Numbered from the stretch's first letter, positions 16,565 to 26,286 are shown. The stretch is 64,000 nt of DNA from Bacteroidia bacterium (GCA_030158725.1 JAOASJ010000034.1:1-64000); one strand, 5' to 3'. Made by a program: numbers and translations. The notes: generated by a model not told the origin, from the sequence alone.

Positions 16565-17710
16565 TTAATTTGAAAAGATTTTAGATTTCACAAATCGAAT
16601 TGCCTTTTTGAAAAGCATTATTCTTTCTGTAATAGAAACTTTACGTTCAAGTTTTGAATGAACCGAAATAAAATTAAACACTGTAGCTTGTCTCATAAAT
16701 TGTGCATTTGCCATAAGCCTAGAACCATCATTGGTTTCAATATTTAAATAATTTCCGTTGTATGACCGCAACATAAAACCATTATGTCTCACGGGAATGT
16801 AGTCAAATAAAGAAAATTGGTTTATCATAGAAGATGTTACAACCTCATTTAAACTAGATTCATTTACAGCAAGAAGCTTATCATTGTATGTTTTTATTAC
16901 AATTTTTCCGTTGCTTTGTTCAAGAAATTTAAACTCCGTATTATTTTTACTAGATGAGGCATGCAAATAGTTTTCGTTTAAGCTTAACCATTGATTCTGC
17001 TTCGTTTTGATATAAAATGTATTGAGCTGTGATTCTCTTTTTTGGAATCCTTCAATCTCATCTAAACCTACAAATTGATAACCCAAGTTAATTAATTCTG
17101 GAATTAGGACCTTAATCAAATCATAGGTTTTGTTTTTCGGTTTAACAATATCCATATCTGCAATTTCGTCGTGCATTACCACAATTCCCTTGCCTTGCTT
17201 ATTTATTTCCATTAGATATGCTTCTAAAGCTTGCTCAACGGTTTTCCCTATATTCCAATAGTGACAATCGATTCCAGGGATTTCCCAATGAATAGGGCCA
17301 CACATATTCATAGAACTTCTTAAATTTCCATTTAATTCATCAGCCACTTCAGCTGACCATTTTCCATAAGGTGTTCTAAAGTAAATAAGTTCTGAGTTTA
17401 CATAGGGACTAATAACTGAATTGGTTCTTATAATTTGGTCTTGAACATCACCATTCACAGAACAATAATAAGGCATATCTGGGTGCTCGAAAGTGTGATT
17501 GGCAACTATATGTCCAAGCTCCTTTAGTTTTACCAAAACGTCGATGTTATTAGCAGCATATTTGCCCACCACAAAAAAAGTGGCCCGAATATTTAGCTGA
17601 TTCAAAAAAAGAGCAATAGGCAGTGTGTGAATGCCAGGTCCATCGTCAAAGGTTAAACAAAGCTGCTTTTCCTTTAGATTAAGTCCGTTTATATTGTCTC
17701 TATGAAACAT
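16565..17710 (-). CDS. Polysaccharide deacetylase (CE4/NodB) with C-terminal beta-trefoil-like domain
   Basis: A 381-aa two-part protein. Residues about 15-215 form a NodB/CE4 domain: TFDDGP at 20-25 (catalytic and metal Asp), the metal-binding pair His72/His76 in NHTFEHP, FRTPYG at 111-116 and VVMHDE at 178-182. This would remove acetyl groups from N-acetyl sugars. Residues about 230-355 contain internally similar blocks (FYIKTKQNQWLSL, IVIKTYNDKLLAVN, FMLRSYNGNYLNIE), like the fascin/ricin-type beta-trefoil, probably a glycan-binding module. There is no signal peptide, so the enzyme may act in the cytoplasm on lipid-linked repeat units. The trefoil assignment is by pattern only. Confidence 0.85.
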   Translation of the reverse strand: MFHRDNINGLNLKEKQLCLTFDDGPGIHTLPIALFLNQLNIRATFFVVGKYAANNIDVLVKLKELGHIVANHTFEHPDMPYYCSVNGDVQDQIIRTNSVISPYVNSELIYFRTPYGKWSAEVADELNGNLRSSMNMCGPIHWEIPGIDCHYWNIGKTVEQALEAYLMEINKQGKGIVVMHDEIADMDIVKPKNKTYDLIKVLIPELINLGYQFVGLDEIEGFQKRESQLNTFYIKTKQNQWLSLNENYLHASSSKNNTEFKFLEQSNGKIVIKTYNDKLLAVNESSLNEVVTSSMINQFSLFDYIPVRHNGFMLRSYNGNYLNIETNDGSRLMANAQFMRQATVFNFISVHSKLERKVSITERIMLFKKAIRFVKSKIFSN

Positions 17711-17711
17711 T

Positions 17712-18716
17712 TTATTTGTTTAAAACTCTAGTAAATACTTGCAAATATTTTTTAGCTACCTCTTGTTTAGTCAAAGTACTTAAATACTTTGCTTTTTCAT
17801 CAAAATCACTATTTAAATCTTCGCTTGAAATAACCTTTTTCATACAATCTTTCAACGCTACGACATCTTTCATTGGGAATTTACAACCAAATCCATTGGC
17901 GGCTTCTGGCAATCCCCCAGCATCTGCAACAATTAACTCACAACCGGAGGCTAAGCCTTCTAAAGCAACAATACCAAAACCTTCTTTATCGATTGGGCAT
18001 ACCACCATAACCTTGTGTTCGTTTAATTTTTTAGCCAATTCCTCACCATGCATAAAGCCTAAGAAACGCACCCTATCGTTTAATCGGTGACGGTTGACTA
18101 TTTTGCGCAAGGTCCTAGATTCGGGACCATCACCTATAATGGTTAAATTATAATTTCCTCCCAACATTACAAATGCCTCTAACAAAATTATACAACCTTT
18201 ATAGGTAACCAAACGGCCAACGAATACAAAATCCATTTTTCGTTCAACTTCAGGGTAAATTTTAAAAACCTCATTGTTGTAACAGTTATATATGACATCT
18301 GCGTTGATGTGAAAATGATCTGCAATACTTTTACTTACAGAAATATTGGCATCGGCTTTATGAATAAAAAACAATTTTAAATCCGCTTTCCATTTTTTGT
18401 GGAACGCAATATGGAAATCATTGTGTGAGACCACATATTTCTTAAAAGGATTAAATAAAAACAACCAAAAGATTTTAAGGGTAATATTCGGCATGTAAAC
18501 AATATCACTCCAAAAAAACAGTCTTATTTGAGACAGTACATTCTTGTATTCTACAATCTCTACATTCTTAAAAGGATTGGGCTTAGTTTGTTTTTGTTCT
18601 GTTACCACTTTTACTTGATGACCAGCGTTAACAAACTCATTGATTAAATCTAAATTTAGATTTTCAATACCGCCAACATTTGGGTAGAATACAGAGCTAT
18701 ATACAAGTATTTTCAT
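17712..18716 (-). CDS. GT4 family glycosyltransferase
   Basis: A 334-aa GT-B enzyme. The N-terminal Rossmann domain opens SSVFYPNVGGIENLNLDL, with the glycine-rich acceptor loop. The second domain begins FVFVGRLVTYKG (about 183), and the EX7E motif is in EGFGIVALEG (about 262), which binds the nucleotide-sugar donor. It is retaining and probably cytoplasmic or membrane-peripheral, and it extends the EPS repeat unit. It lies 1-9 nt from its neighbours in the minus-strand operon. Donor and acceptor are unknown. Confidence 0.88.
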   Translation of the reverse strand: MKILVYSSVFYPNVGGIENLNLDLINEFVNAGHQVKVVTEQKQTKPNPFKNVEIVEYKNVLSQIRLFFWSDIVYMPNITLKIFWLFLFNPFKKYVVSHNDFHIAFHKKWKADLKLFFIHKADANISVSKSIADHFHINADVIYNCYNNEVFKIYPEVERKMDFVFVGRLVTYKGCIILLEAFVMLGGNYNLTIIGDGPESRTLRKIVNRHRLNDRVRFLGFMHGEELAKKLNEHKVMVVCPIDKEGFGIVALEGLASGCELIVADAGGLPEAANGFGCKFPMKDVVALKDCMKKVISSEDLNSDFDEKAKYLSTLTKQEVAKKYLQVFTRVLNK

Positions 18717-18725
18717 GAAGGATAA

Positions 18726-19544
18726 TTATACTTTAGGTTGATTATTGCGCAATTCACGCATTTTTATTTTAATTAAAAATTCATAGTAGGCCATATTCAC
18801 ACAATAAATAAACCCTGGCTTTCCTTCTAAAAAACCAAGGCTGAAGATATATGCTTGAATAAAACGCAACAAAGGCCAGCCAGGTATCTGACTTAAGTAA
18901 GACTTTAATGCAGGGTTTCGGATGCTTCCATGAGAGGAGAATATGTTTTTGAAGGGCGGTTTACTATTTAATCTAGACACAGCTTCTTGATTAGAGTATT
19001 TGTTGTGTCTTTCAATCCATGCAAACCATCCTTTTGAAAATCCGTAATGGATATAAGGTTCTTTGATATATTCTATTCGACCAATAATTTGATCTTCTTT
19101 TTGCCCGTGACCAAAGTCTGTAAATCTAGCCCTGCCTTTATACATTAACCTAAATTGCCATTTAGGATAATTGTCACAATGTTTTAACCATACCCCATCC
19201 AACATCATTTTCCAGCAACAATAGAATCCTGCAACTTCATTGGATGAAGAGTTAATTCTTTGGTTCATTTCATGTAAAAATGCTGGTGTTACATGCTCGT
19301 CTGCATCTAAAAACAAGATCCAAGGATATTTGGTTTCAATATTATCGATGGCAAAATTTCTTTGTTTCCCAAAGCTTTCAAAGGCATTAGATGAAACTTT
19401 CGCTCCCAAAGCAGTTGCTATTTCAACTGTTTTGTCAGTACTCCCAGAATCTAAGACATGAACATCGTCACACCATTTTATAGAATGAAGGCATGAAGGC
19501 AAATCCTTTTCTTCATTTTTGGTTAATATTATTACTGAAATCAT
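18726..19544 (-). CDS. GT2 family glycosyltransferase (WaaE/KdtX-like)
   Basis: A 272-aa GT-A enzyme starting VIILTKNEEKDLPSCLHSI, with the nucleotide-binding VLDSGSTDKT (about 30), the metal-binding DxD in LFLDADEH (about 77-84), and an acceptor region with HYGFSKGWFAWIERHNKYS. This arrangement resembles the beta-1,4-glucosyltransferase WaaE and related EPS enzymes. A hydrophobic segment near residue 225 may touch the membrane. It is inverting. Substrates cannot be read from the sequence. It sits 4 nt after the WcaF-like acetyltransferase. Confidence 0.87.
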   Translation of the reverse strand: MISVIILTKNEEKDLPSCLHSIKWCDDVHVLDSGSTDKTVEIATALGAKVSSNAFESFGKQRNFAIDNIETKYPWILFLDADEHVTPAFLHEMNQRINSSSNEVAGFYCCWKMMLDGVWLKHCDNYPKWQFRLMYKGRARFTDFGHGQKEDQIIGRIEYIKEPYIHYGFSKGWFAWIERHNKYSNQEAVSRLNSKPPFKNIFSSHGSIRNPALKSYLSQIPGWPLLRFIQAYIFSLGFLEGKPGFIYCVNMAYYEFLIKIKMRELRNNQPKV

Positions 19545-19548
19545 AGGA

Positions 19549-20109
19549 TTAATTGTTCTTAAAAATAATTTCTCTAGCTTTTATTGGCTTACAAGGGTGT
19601 CCACTGCAAATCATCCATTCTGGCATAGACTTTCCTACAACTGCTCTAGCCCCAATAACAGCTCCATTTCCAATAGTTACACCTGGATGAATAAATGCTT
19701 CAGTTGCTATCCAAGCATGGTCGCCTATAGTAATCGGTTTGGTAATTAATATAAAACCTTCCGTATTGTAATCGTGGGTACCTGCGCAAATGTGAGCACC
19801 TTGAGACACAACCGTTTTTACCCCAATTGTAATTTTGTCTTGAGCATATAAAATTGCTCCATTAGCGATACCACATCCATCTTTTAGAATTAAATTCCAT
19901 GGTGCCCAAATACTAACTTTGGGATAAACATGTACATTCTTTCCTACTTTAGCACCAAATAATCGCAATAAAAAAGAACGCCAAGCATGCAATGGTTTAG
20001 GCGAATATTTAAACAATAAAACATAAACAAGGTTCCAGATCACTCTAGCAATTCTATTGCTTAATGAAAAAGAAGGTCCGTTAAATGTATCTTGATTGTG
20101 TGTGCTCAT
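19549..20109 (-). CDS. WcaF-like hexapeptide-repeat acetyltransferase
   Basis: A 186-aa left-handed beta-helix acyltransferase. The N-terminal block (SLSNRIARVIWNLVYVLLF, then PLHAWRSFLLRLFGAKVG) is the WcaF signature, followed by hexapeptide repeats such as ITIGDHAWIATEAFIHPGVTIG. The probable catalytic His is in AGTHDYN (about residue 113). It O-acetylates a sugar of the repeat unit using acetyl-CoA. The start overlaps the upstream GT4 gene stop by 4 nt (ATGA). With WcaI and an initiating WcaJ-type enzyme in the same locus, it echoes colanic-acid clusters. Confidence 0.9.
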   Translation of the reverse strand: MSTHNQDTFNGPSFSLSNRIARVIWNLVYVLLFKYSPKPLHAWRSFLLRLFGAKVGKNVHVYPKVSIWAPWNLILKDGCGIANGAILYAQDKITIGVKTVVSQGAHICAGTHDYNTEGFILITKPITIGDHAWIATEAFIHPGVTIGNGAVIGARAVVGKSMPEWMICSGHPCKPIKAREIIFKNN

Positions 20110-21293
20110 AGTATTGAATTAATCATTTTTTCACTTGCCGCTTTTACATGAAAATAGTTTTGATAAGCTTGCAAAGCATTTCTTCCCATATCATTTTTTT
20201 GTTCATCACTTAATTCAAACCATTTGGACATCGCAATTCTCAAAGATTCCTCATTGTCGTCACAAATTATACCGGCTGTTGAATCATTAATTTCTCTCCA
20301 AATATTAATCTGATTAGAGATAATCACAGGCTTAGAACAAGCCAAGGACTCCACCACCGAAATTCCGAAGTTTTCTTGATGGCTGCAGAGAATATAAGCT
20401 TCTGCACCATAAAATGCACCCCATTTTGAATCGTTACTTAGCATTCCTGTAAATATGATTTTTTCTGTGAGTTGATTATTCACAACCATTTTTACCAAGT
20501 CCTTACCATATTCAGTTTCCAAACCAGGGCCAGCTATGACCAAACTAGGCCATTCATTCAATGGCAAATTCGACATTTTGATTAAATCTATATATACTTT
20601 AATTAAAATGTCAGCTCCTTTTTTAGGATGAATTCTACTAAGGAACAAAAAGTATTTATCGTTGCTATTTAAATGACTTAATTTCAAGAAGGCATGCTTC
20701 ATTTCCTCTGTATAGCTTGGGATGTTGGGAATTCCAAAACCGACATTTAACTCTTTCTTTGGCTTGTAATGTTTAAATGTTGTTCTAGCCAATAGAAGCT
20801 CTTCTTGACAAGTAAACAAAACAGCATCAGTAGAATTTATACATTTAGATTCAATTAAACGCCAATATATTTCATTTCTTAGGGCTTTTAATTTTCTGCT
20901 TTCCGCCTTTTGAAAATATGGGTCTAGCATACCATGCGGCATGATATAGAATTTCGGACATTTAAGTTTTAACCTCTTTAGTTCTTTTACAGCCTTGTAT
21001 ACTGCATATACATGGTATTGCCATATACCTTCGACAATAACTACGTCAAAATCGGGCATATTTTTAAGTAACCAAGGATACAGTTTATTTGAATATTGCC
21101 AAGGAGACTTTGCAGGACCAAGGCATAATATTGGTAAAACTTCCTCTTTTAGATAGTCGGCTGAAGGTGCATCTAAACATACAATCTGAGTGGTATGTCC
21201 ATGTTTATCCCATTCAGGTATTGAGTTTCTTAATCCTTGAGAAACACCTCCTGTTATAGGATCCATTGAATTAATGACACGCAGAATTTTCAA
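20106..21293 (-). CDS. GT4 family glycosyltransferase
   Basis: A 395-aa GT-B enzyme. The N-terminal MKILRVINSMDPITGGVSQG contains the glycine-rich loop of the family, the second domain starts FLFLSRIHPKKGADIL (about 214), and the donor motif is HQENFGISVVES (EX7E, about 306-317). The start is TTG at 21293. MKILRV is the typical first strand of the fold, so this start is convincing although not ATG. It overlaps the WcaF-like gene by 4 nt and lies 6 nt after asnB. Its role is EPS repeat-unit assembly with unknown sugars. Confidence 0.88.
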   Translation of the reverse strand: MKILRVINSMDPITGGVSQGLRNSIPEWDKHGHTTQIVCLDAPSADYLKEEVLPILCLGPAKSPWQYSNKLYPWLLKNMPDFDVVIVEGIWQYHVYAVYKAVKELKRLKLKCPKFYIMPHGMLDPYFQKAESRKLKALRNEIYWRLIESKCINSTDAVLFTCQEELLLARTTFKHYKPKKELNVGFGIPNIPSYTEEMKHAFLKLSHLNSNDKYFLFLSRIHPKKGADILIKVYIDLIKMSNLPLNEWPSLVIAGPGLETEYGKDLVKMVVNNQLTEKIIFTGMLSNDSKWGAFYGAEAYILCSHQENFGISVVESLACSKPVIISNQINIWREINDSTAGIICDDNEESLRIAMSKWFELSDEQKNDMGRNALQAYQNYFHVKAASEKMINSIL

Positions 21294-21299
21294 GACTAT

Positions 21300-23141
21300 T
21301 TAGTTTTTAATTTTATTTTCCTCCATCCATTTTTCCAAAACGACCAAACCCCAAATATGCAACCAAGTTAAAGCTTGTTTTTTATTCAAGAATGATTCCC
21401 AAAGAAATTTGATGCCTTCTGGTTTAAAAACATTTCTTTTTGATAAAGAAGTCAAGGCTTCTTCACAGTAATTTTTCAGCTCATTGCGCAGCCAATAGTC
21501 CCATGGGAAAGTAAAACCTTTCTTGCTTCTGTTCACAATTTCAGAAGGCAATAAATCGCCCATGGCATCAACAAATAAATGTTTTGGACTACCCTTTTTG
21601 AATTTGTATTGGTCTTCAATATTTAAAACAAATTCAATGAATTTATAATCAAAAAATGGTTCCCTTACTTCTAGAGCCCAAGCCATACTCATTTGATCTG
21701 TATCTTTCATTAATACATCTAAAGTATAATGACTAAGTTCTGCAATAGAATATTGACTTAAGGTTGGAAACGATTGGGTTTGGTTTAAATCCAACCACGA
21801 GTCATTTTTTATTTCAGGTTTCTCTAATAAATAGTTTAATTCATTGCTAAAATAAACACTGCGGCTGTTTGCATAGAAGTCAGACAATTCAGTATTCTTA
21901 GCATTAAACATATCAGACAATTTAAGACTAGCCCGGGTTTTGTTGAACTTATTTACAATGGAAAGAACAGGTTTGAAAACTGGAATATTAAATACCCAAG
22001 CAAACTTTTGGAAAGATTTCCAACGTTCAAAACTTATATAACCTGCAAACAATTCATCACCACCAATGCCAGTTAAAACAACCTTAATTCCAGTATTAGC
22101 TACCAGTTTGGATATCATATAGGTATTAATTCCATCAACTGTTGGGTTATCCATTGATTTAAAAAACGGATCTAAGTTGGGAATCAAGTCCTCCGGCTTC
22201 ATTAAAAATGCTGTATGGTTGGTCTTGTATTTTTTTGCAATGATTTGCGAATATTCTGACTCGTCATATTGTTTTTCATTGAATACGATTGAGAAAGTTT
22301 CAATAGGATCTTTACTCAATTCAGACATTATCGCAACAACAGCAGAAGAGTCGATTCCCCCTGATAGAAAGGCTCCAACTTTTACATCTGCAACCATTCT
22401 GCTTTTAACAGAATCTACAAAATGAGATTTACAAGCATTAAGTAGTTCTTTGTAACCTAAATTATTTGGTTTAGGTTTATCCAATAAGCTCCAATATTTA
22501 TGAATAGAAAACTGATTGTTTTTGAATATTAAATATTGTCCAGGACAAAGTTGAACAATGTTTTTAACCAAGGTCTTAGGTGTTGATAGACTTAAGAATC
22601 TAAGATATTCACTTAAATTGTTTTGATCTAATTTCGCTTCCACCAATTCAGAAGACAAAATACTGCGAATTTCTGAAGCAAAAACAAAAGTCCCGTTAAC
22701 ATGGGCATAGTATAATGGTTTAACCCCTAAGCGGTCTCTCGCAATAAAAAGTTCTTGTTCAAGATTATCCCAAATAGCAAATGCGAACATTCCGTTCAAC
22801 TTATCTAAACAGGCTTTTCCCCATTTGATGTAAGCAGCTAATATAACTTCAGTGTCTGAATTTGAAGACCATTGATAGTCAAGTTGGGCTTTCACCTCTT
22901 GGTAATTATATATTTCACCATTAAAAACGATGACGTACCTTTTACTTACATCAAGCAATGGTTGGTTAGCACCTGAACTTAAATCAATAATTGACAAGCG
23001 TCTATGACCTAATGCAATTCCATTCTCAATAAAATAACCTTCTGCATCAGGGCCACGGTGCTCAATGCGTTGATTCATTGCCTGAATCTTAGAGGTTGAT
23101 ACCTCTTTATTTAATCCAATTATGCCAACAATTCCACACAT
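21300..23141 (-). CDS. asnB: Asparagine synthase (glutamine-hydrolysing)-type amidotransferase
   Basis: A 613-aa two-domain enzyme. The N-terminal class II glutaminase has the catalytic Cys2 (MCGIVGI) and HRGPDAEG. The synthetase domain has the pyrophosphate loop SGGIDSS (about 260) and GGDELFAGY. The AsnB family makes Asn from Asp, but homologues inside polysaccharide loci often amidate sugar acids or transfer nitrogen to the glycan. Its position between an acyltransferase and a glycosyltransferase, 4-6 nt from each, points to such a role. The sequence does not separate the two options. Confidence 0.88.
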   Translation of the reverse strand: MCGIVGIIGLNKEVSTSKIQAMNQRIEHRGPDAEGYFIENGIALGHRRLSIIDLSSGANQPLLDVSKRYVIVFNGEIYNYQEVKAQLDYQWSSNSDTEVILAAYIKWGKACLDKLNGMFAFAIWDNLEQELFIARDRLGVKPLYYAHVNGTFVFASEIRSILSSELVEAKLDQNNLSEYLRFLSLSTPKTLVKNIVQLCPGQYLIFKNNQFSIHKYWSLLDKPKPNNLGYKELLNACKSHFVDSVKSRMVADVKVGAFLSGGIDSSAVVAIMSELSKDPIETFSIVFNEKQYDESEYSQIIAKKYKTNHTAFLMKPEDLIPNLDPFFKSMDNPTVDGINTYMISKLVANTGIKVVLTGIGGDELFAGYISFERWKSFQKFAWVFNIPVFKPVLSIVNKFNKTRASLKLSDMFNAKNTELSDFYANSRSVYFSNELNYLLEKPEIKNDSWLDLNQTQSFPTLSQYSIAELSHYTLDVLMKDTDQMSMAWALEVREPFFDYKFIEFVLNIEDQYKFKKGSPKHLFVDAMGDLLPSEIVNRSKKGFTFPWDYWLRNELKNYCEEALTSLSKRNVFKPEGIKFLWESFLNKKQALTWLHIWGLVVLEKWMEENKIKN

Positions 23142-23145
23142 CTAA

Positions 23146-23808
23146 TTAATATACTATACCAGAATCACGTTTAAAATATTTTGAATCTTTATCCAAATCA
23201 GAGACCGGTTTAGCCGGCACTCCTGCATATAGTTTGAATTCATCTACATACTTTTTATTCAATAAAGACTTTGCACCCAAAATTGACTTGGCTGGTAAAA
23301 TTGCTCCCCCCAAGACAACTACATTGGTACCAACAAAAGTGTAATCATTTATTATTATGGGTTCACTATGCTGTCTATTTTCGTATGGGTCAATTGAATG
23401 CGTTAAGAATTGAGAGTCATATCCCGCAACAGTTACAAAATCCCCAATTTGTAATAAATTGGTGCAATCTAAATGATGTTTTTTTGTAATGTGAGAATGT
23501 TTACCAATTTTTAATTCAGCCAATCTATTGGTTTGGTGTTTAAAAAAAGGTGTCTCGGTTTTGGTAGACATCCCAGTTATCCAATTGCTTCTTCCTATGC
23601 TAGAATTTTCTCCAATATGTATTAAGTCAAGATGAATAGCAACAGTAAAATGATCTATCCTAGAGTTCTTTTCCATTATTAAATTCCCTGGAAACACCCA
23701 AGATAATCCGATATAAGCACTTGGATCAAGTGTATAGCCAAATCTTTTCTGAAGAATAAATCTCTTTAGTTTCCATGGCGACAAAACACAAATTAATTTC
23801 AGCAACAT
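23146..23808 (-). CDS. Hexapeptide-repeat acyltransferase
   Basis: A 220-aa left-handed beta-helix protein with imperfect hexapeptide repeats (LIHIGENSSIGRSNWITG, FVTVAGYDSQ, FVGTNVVVLGGAILP). The end, LYAGVPAKPVSDL, is the common closing motif of sugar O-acetyltransferases. Compared with WcaF it lacks the N-terminal signature and the repeats are more irregular. It most likely acetylates or otherwise acylates an EPS sugar. It lies directly between a GT4 gene (1 nt) and asnB (4 nt). Confidence 0.82.
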   Translation of the reverse strand: MLLKLICVLSPWKLKRFILQKRFGYTLDPSAYIGLSWVFPGNLIMEKNSRIDHFTVAIHLDLIHIGENSSIGRSNWITGMSTKTETPFFKHQTNRLAELKIGKHSHITKKHHLDCTNLLQIGDFVTVAGYDSQFLTHSIDPYENRQHSEPIIINDYTFVGTNVVVLGGAILPAKSILGAKSLLNKKYVDEFKLYAGVPAKPVSDLDKDSKYFKRDSGIVY

Positions 23809-24951
23809 TTAAGCGTTATAAAGATTAAGGTAAGCGTTAATCATTGAAGACATTTCAAATCTTTTTGAGTTTAGTAGTCCTTGTTCAATATTTAAATTTC
23901 TATTTTTCAGGTCTTGCAAATATAGGAAAGCCTCGGCAAATTCTTCAGGATGGTGAGGATTAGCGCATAAAGCATCTTTACCAGCTATTTCTGGCATAGG
24001 TTGAATATTGCTAGTTATGACTGGGGCTGAACAAGCTTGGGCTTCAATAACAGGCCAACCAAATCCTTCAGAAAAAGAAGGAAATACAAAAGCTGAACAT
24101 AAACGGTAAAGGGAAAGTAGAATCTGATGGTTGGCACTGCTTATAACAACCACCCTATTACTCAATTGATTTTCATTAATCAATTTCAAACTATCTTGAT
24201 CAAGTTCCTCCCCAACAAAACAAACATTTCCCTTCCATCTTGGCCCTAATATAACAAGCATCTCAATAAGCAGTTTCCTGTTTTTGCGTGGTAATCCTGA
24301 ACCTACATGCAATATAAAAGGCTCAGTTTGTAATTGAGGATAATTATTAAGAGCGTTGAGTGCATGGTTAATTTCCATTGGATAGAAATTACCATTAAGT
24401 GAATTGTAAACTAGTTCTGAATGGCCATTGTACTTTTGCTCACTGCACAATTCATCGAACTGCAGCGCTGTTGTTTGAGAAACAAATGCAATCTTCTTTG
24501 TTTTCTGCAAAGACTTAAGTATCCAATTTTGCAGTATCATACCCATTGAAGAAGCATCACAATATGCATCTTTGAAACCTTTAGCACCTCTTATCGCCAA
24601 TACATCGTGGCAGGTTACAATGGTTCTATCTTGTGGCAAATAGCTTATATAAATTGCATTTGAATGGTCGCAGATATGAAAAACAGAATGGCTGTTATTG
24701 TATTTTCTTTTTTTCAAAAGTAGAACTAGAGGAAACAAAAGATATTTATCAAAATAGCCAAAATACTTTCCTAGACCAGTATTGGTGTTTTTACTAAACT
24801 TACCCAAAAAAACTGTTGGTAGTATGACGTCAACTTTAAGTCCCTGGCTTTTAAAATTCAATTCAAGCATGCTTAAAAATCGGTGCATGCTTTGTTGCTT
24901 GTCTGGTATATAATTACCAATTAAGACGATATTTTCAATTTTTGAACCCAA
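23809..24951 (-). CDS. GT4 family glycosyltransferase
   Basis: A 380-aa GT-B enzyme. The second domain starts LHVGSGLPRKNRKLL (about 213), and the donor site is in FPSFSEGFGWPVIEAQA (about 291-307), followed by PMPEIAGKDAL, the usual mannosyltransferase-like C-terminal pattern. The frame has no early ATG. TTG at 24951, 3 nt after the polymerase gene's stop, gives a first strand IENIVLIGNYIP and is accepted. It adds a sugar to the repeat unit; donor unknown. Confidence 0.86.
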   Translation of the reverse strand: MGSKIENIVLIGNYIPDKQQSMHRFLSMLELNFKSQGLKVDVILPTVFLGKFSKNTNTGLGKYFGYFDKYLLFPLVLLLKKRKYNNSHSVFHICDHSNAIYISYLPQDRTIVTCHDVLAIRGAKGFKDAYCDASSMGMILQNWILKSLQKTKKIAFVSQTTALQFDELCSEQKYNGHSELVYNSLNGNFYPMEINHALNALNNYPQLQTEPFILHVGSGLPRKNRKLLIEMLVILGPRWKGNVCFVGEELDQDSLKLINENQLSNRVVVISSANHQILLSLYRLCSAFVFPSFSEGFGWPVIEAQACSAPVITSNIQPMPEIAGKDALCANPHHPEEFAEAFLYLQDLKNRNLNIEQGLLNSKRFEMSSMINAYLNLYNA

Positions 24952-24954
24952 GAT

Positions 24955-26286
24955 TTATTCTTCTAATTTTTCTATTGATTTTTCTTTTAATGAAGCTATA
25001 ACCAAGCCCCCAACGAGTACTACGAATCCTACTGAAGTTGGTTGAGACAATTGACCTTGAAGGAGTAGAAGGAAACCAAAACTCATTAAAAGCCAAGGGA
25101 GAATTTCTCCTTCTTTGATTTTTTGGAAAGACTTAAAAAACACAGAGAACACCCAAGAACTTCTAACAAAAATGAGTAAAATACCTAATAGCGGCCCCAT
25201 TTCACCTACAGTCCTTCCCCATTCACCTTCAGCAATAAGGAAAACAGCGCTTCCAAAAAGCAATTGTGCGCCTACATTGGTACCCATTCCCAAACCGAAT
25301 CCAAATAAAGGAAGACCATCAGTACCGGTAACGGCAGTAATTAATCCACCAAGAAAACGATCTAAAAACATGCTTTCAACACCACCTTCTGCTTCGTTTG
25401 CTGTTTCAAAACGCTCAGTAAATGCACCTGTAGCTGTTTTAAAAAACTCAGTGTCTTTTAAAATAAAAATGACAACAAATCCAAAGAAAACGATGGACAA
25501 TAGTTTGCTAAAATTCTTGGCATTACCTGAAATTGATATCCCAACAAACATGAGTCCAATTAAGACTTGAAATAACAATCCTCTACTAATAGACAGAGGC
25601 ACAGCAGCAATCAATGCAAATGCCGCCCCTATCACTATTATTTTATTTATATTTTTTAGATTAAATAGGAAGTACAATACAAATACAGAAACTAAGCTGA
25701 AGAATTGAACATTTCCTACAGTAAAAGAAAACGTACCTGGTGGTCTGAAGAAACCTTGAGCACCGCCATTAAAGCCTCCACCTTCTTCATTTCCTCCAAT
25801 TCCTCTATTCACTAGGGCCGATTGGGGGCTGTAAAACTGCATACCAATTAACAATGCCATTGGAATAGATATAATTAATATGGCTTTCCCAATTTTAACC
25901 ACGTCATCGTATTCGAGAACTTGGCCAATAATAAACATGAAAGTAATATGTAATAAAAATATACGGGCACCATAAATAGCAACCATAAAATTGCCATGTC
26001 CAAATGCCATAGTGGTAAGAACAGAAATTAAAGTCAACACCACCATTGCGTTCAAATAGATGTTAGACCTTAACATTTTATATTTATAAGCTGTTAAGAT
26101 ACCCATTAGGGCAACTGGATCTCGTATAATTAGCAAAGGAGTTGCTAGACCTGGTAATACCCATTTTCTGAGTGCACCTTCGAAAATCAGAAGGAAAAAA
26201 TATAGCCATACCAATTTCTTGATTAAACTAATTCCTACAGGATTTAATTCACCGCTCGCTACGCTATTTAGTTTACTATTTATCAA
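24955..26286 (-). CDS. O-antigen/EPS polymerase (Wzy-like) membrane protein
   Basis: A 443-aa protein with about ten to twelve hydrophobic segments and a large loop (about residues 165-190, rich in Gly: GGNEEGGGFNGGAQG), then a second loop near 290-330. This matches the topology of Wzy/O-antigen ligase-type proteins, whose sequences are poorly conserved. It would polymerise lipid-linked repeat units on the periplasmic face. The start is TTG, overlapping the upstream gene's TGA (TTGA). It is the only polymerase candidate in the locus, which supports the call. Confidence 0.8.
   Translation of the reverse strand: MINSKLNSVASGELNPVGISLIKKLVWLYFFLLIFEGALRKWVLPGLATPLLIIRDPVALMGILTAYKYKMLRSNIYLNAMVVLTLISVLTTMAFGHGNFMVAIYGARIFLLHITFMFIIGQVLEYDDVVKIGKAILIISIPMALLIGMQFYSPQSALVNRGIGGNEEGGGFNGGAQGFFRPPGTFSFTVGNVQFFSLVSVFVLYFLFNLKNINKIIVIGAAFALIAAVPLSISRGLLFQVLIGLMFVGISISGNAKNFSKLLSIVFFGFVVIFILKDTEFFKTATGAFTERFETANEAEGGVESMFLDRFLGGLITAVTGTDGLPLFGFGLGMGTNVGAQLLFGSAVFLIAEGEWGRTVGEMGPLLGILLIFVRSSWVFSVFFKSFQKIKEGEILPWLLMSFGFLLLLQGQLSQPTSVGFVVLVGGLVIASLKEKSIEKLEE

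Noticed and set aside
25115-25570. 151-codon plus-strand ORF
   Set aside because: Antisense to the polymerase gene; Pro/Lys-rich translation typical of reversed membrane-protein codons.
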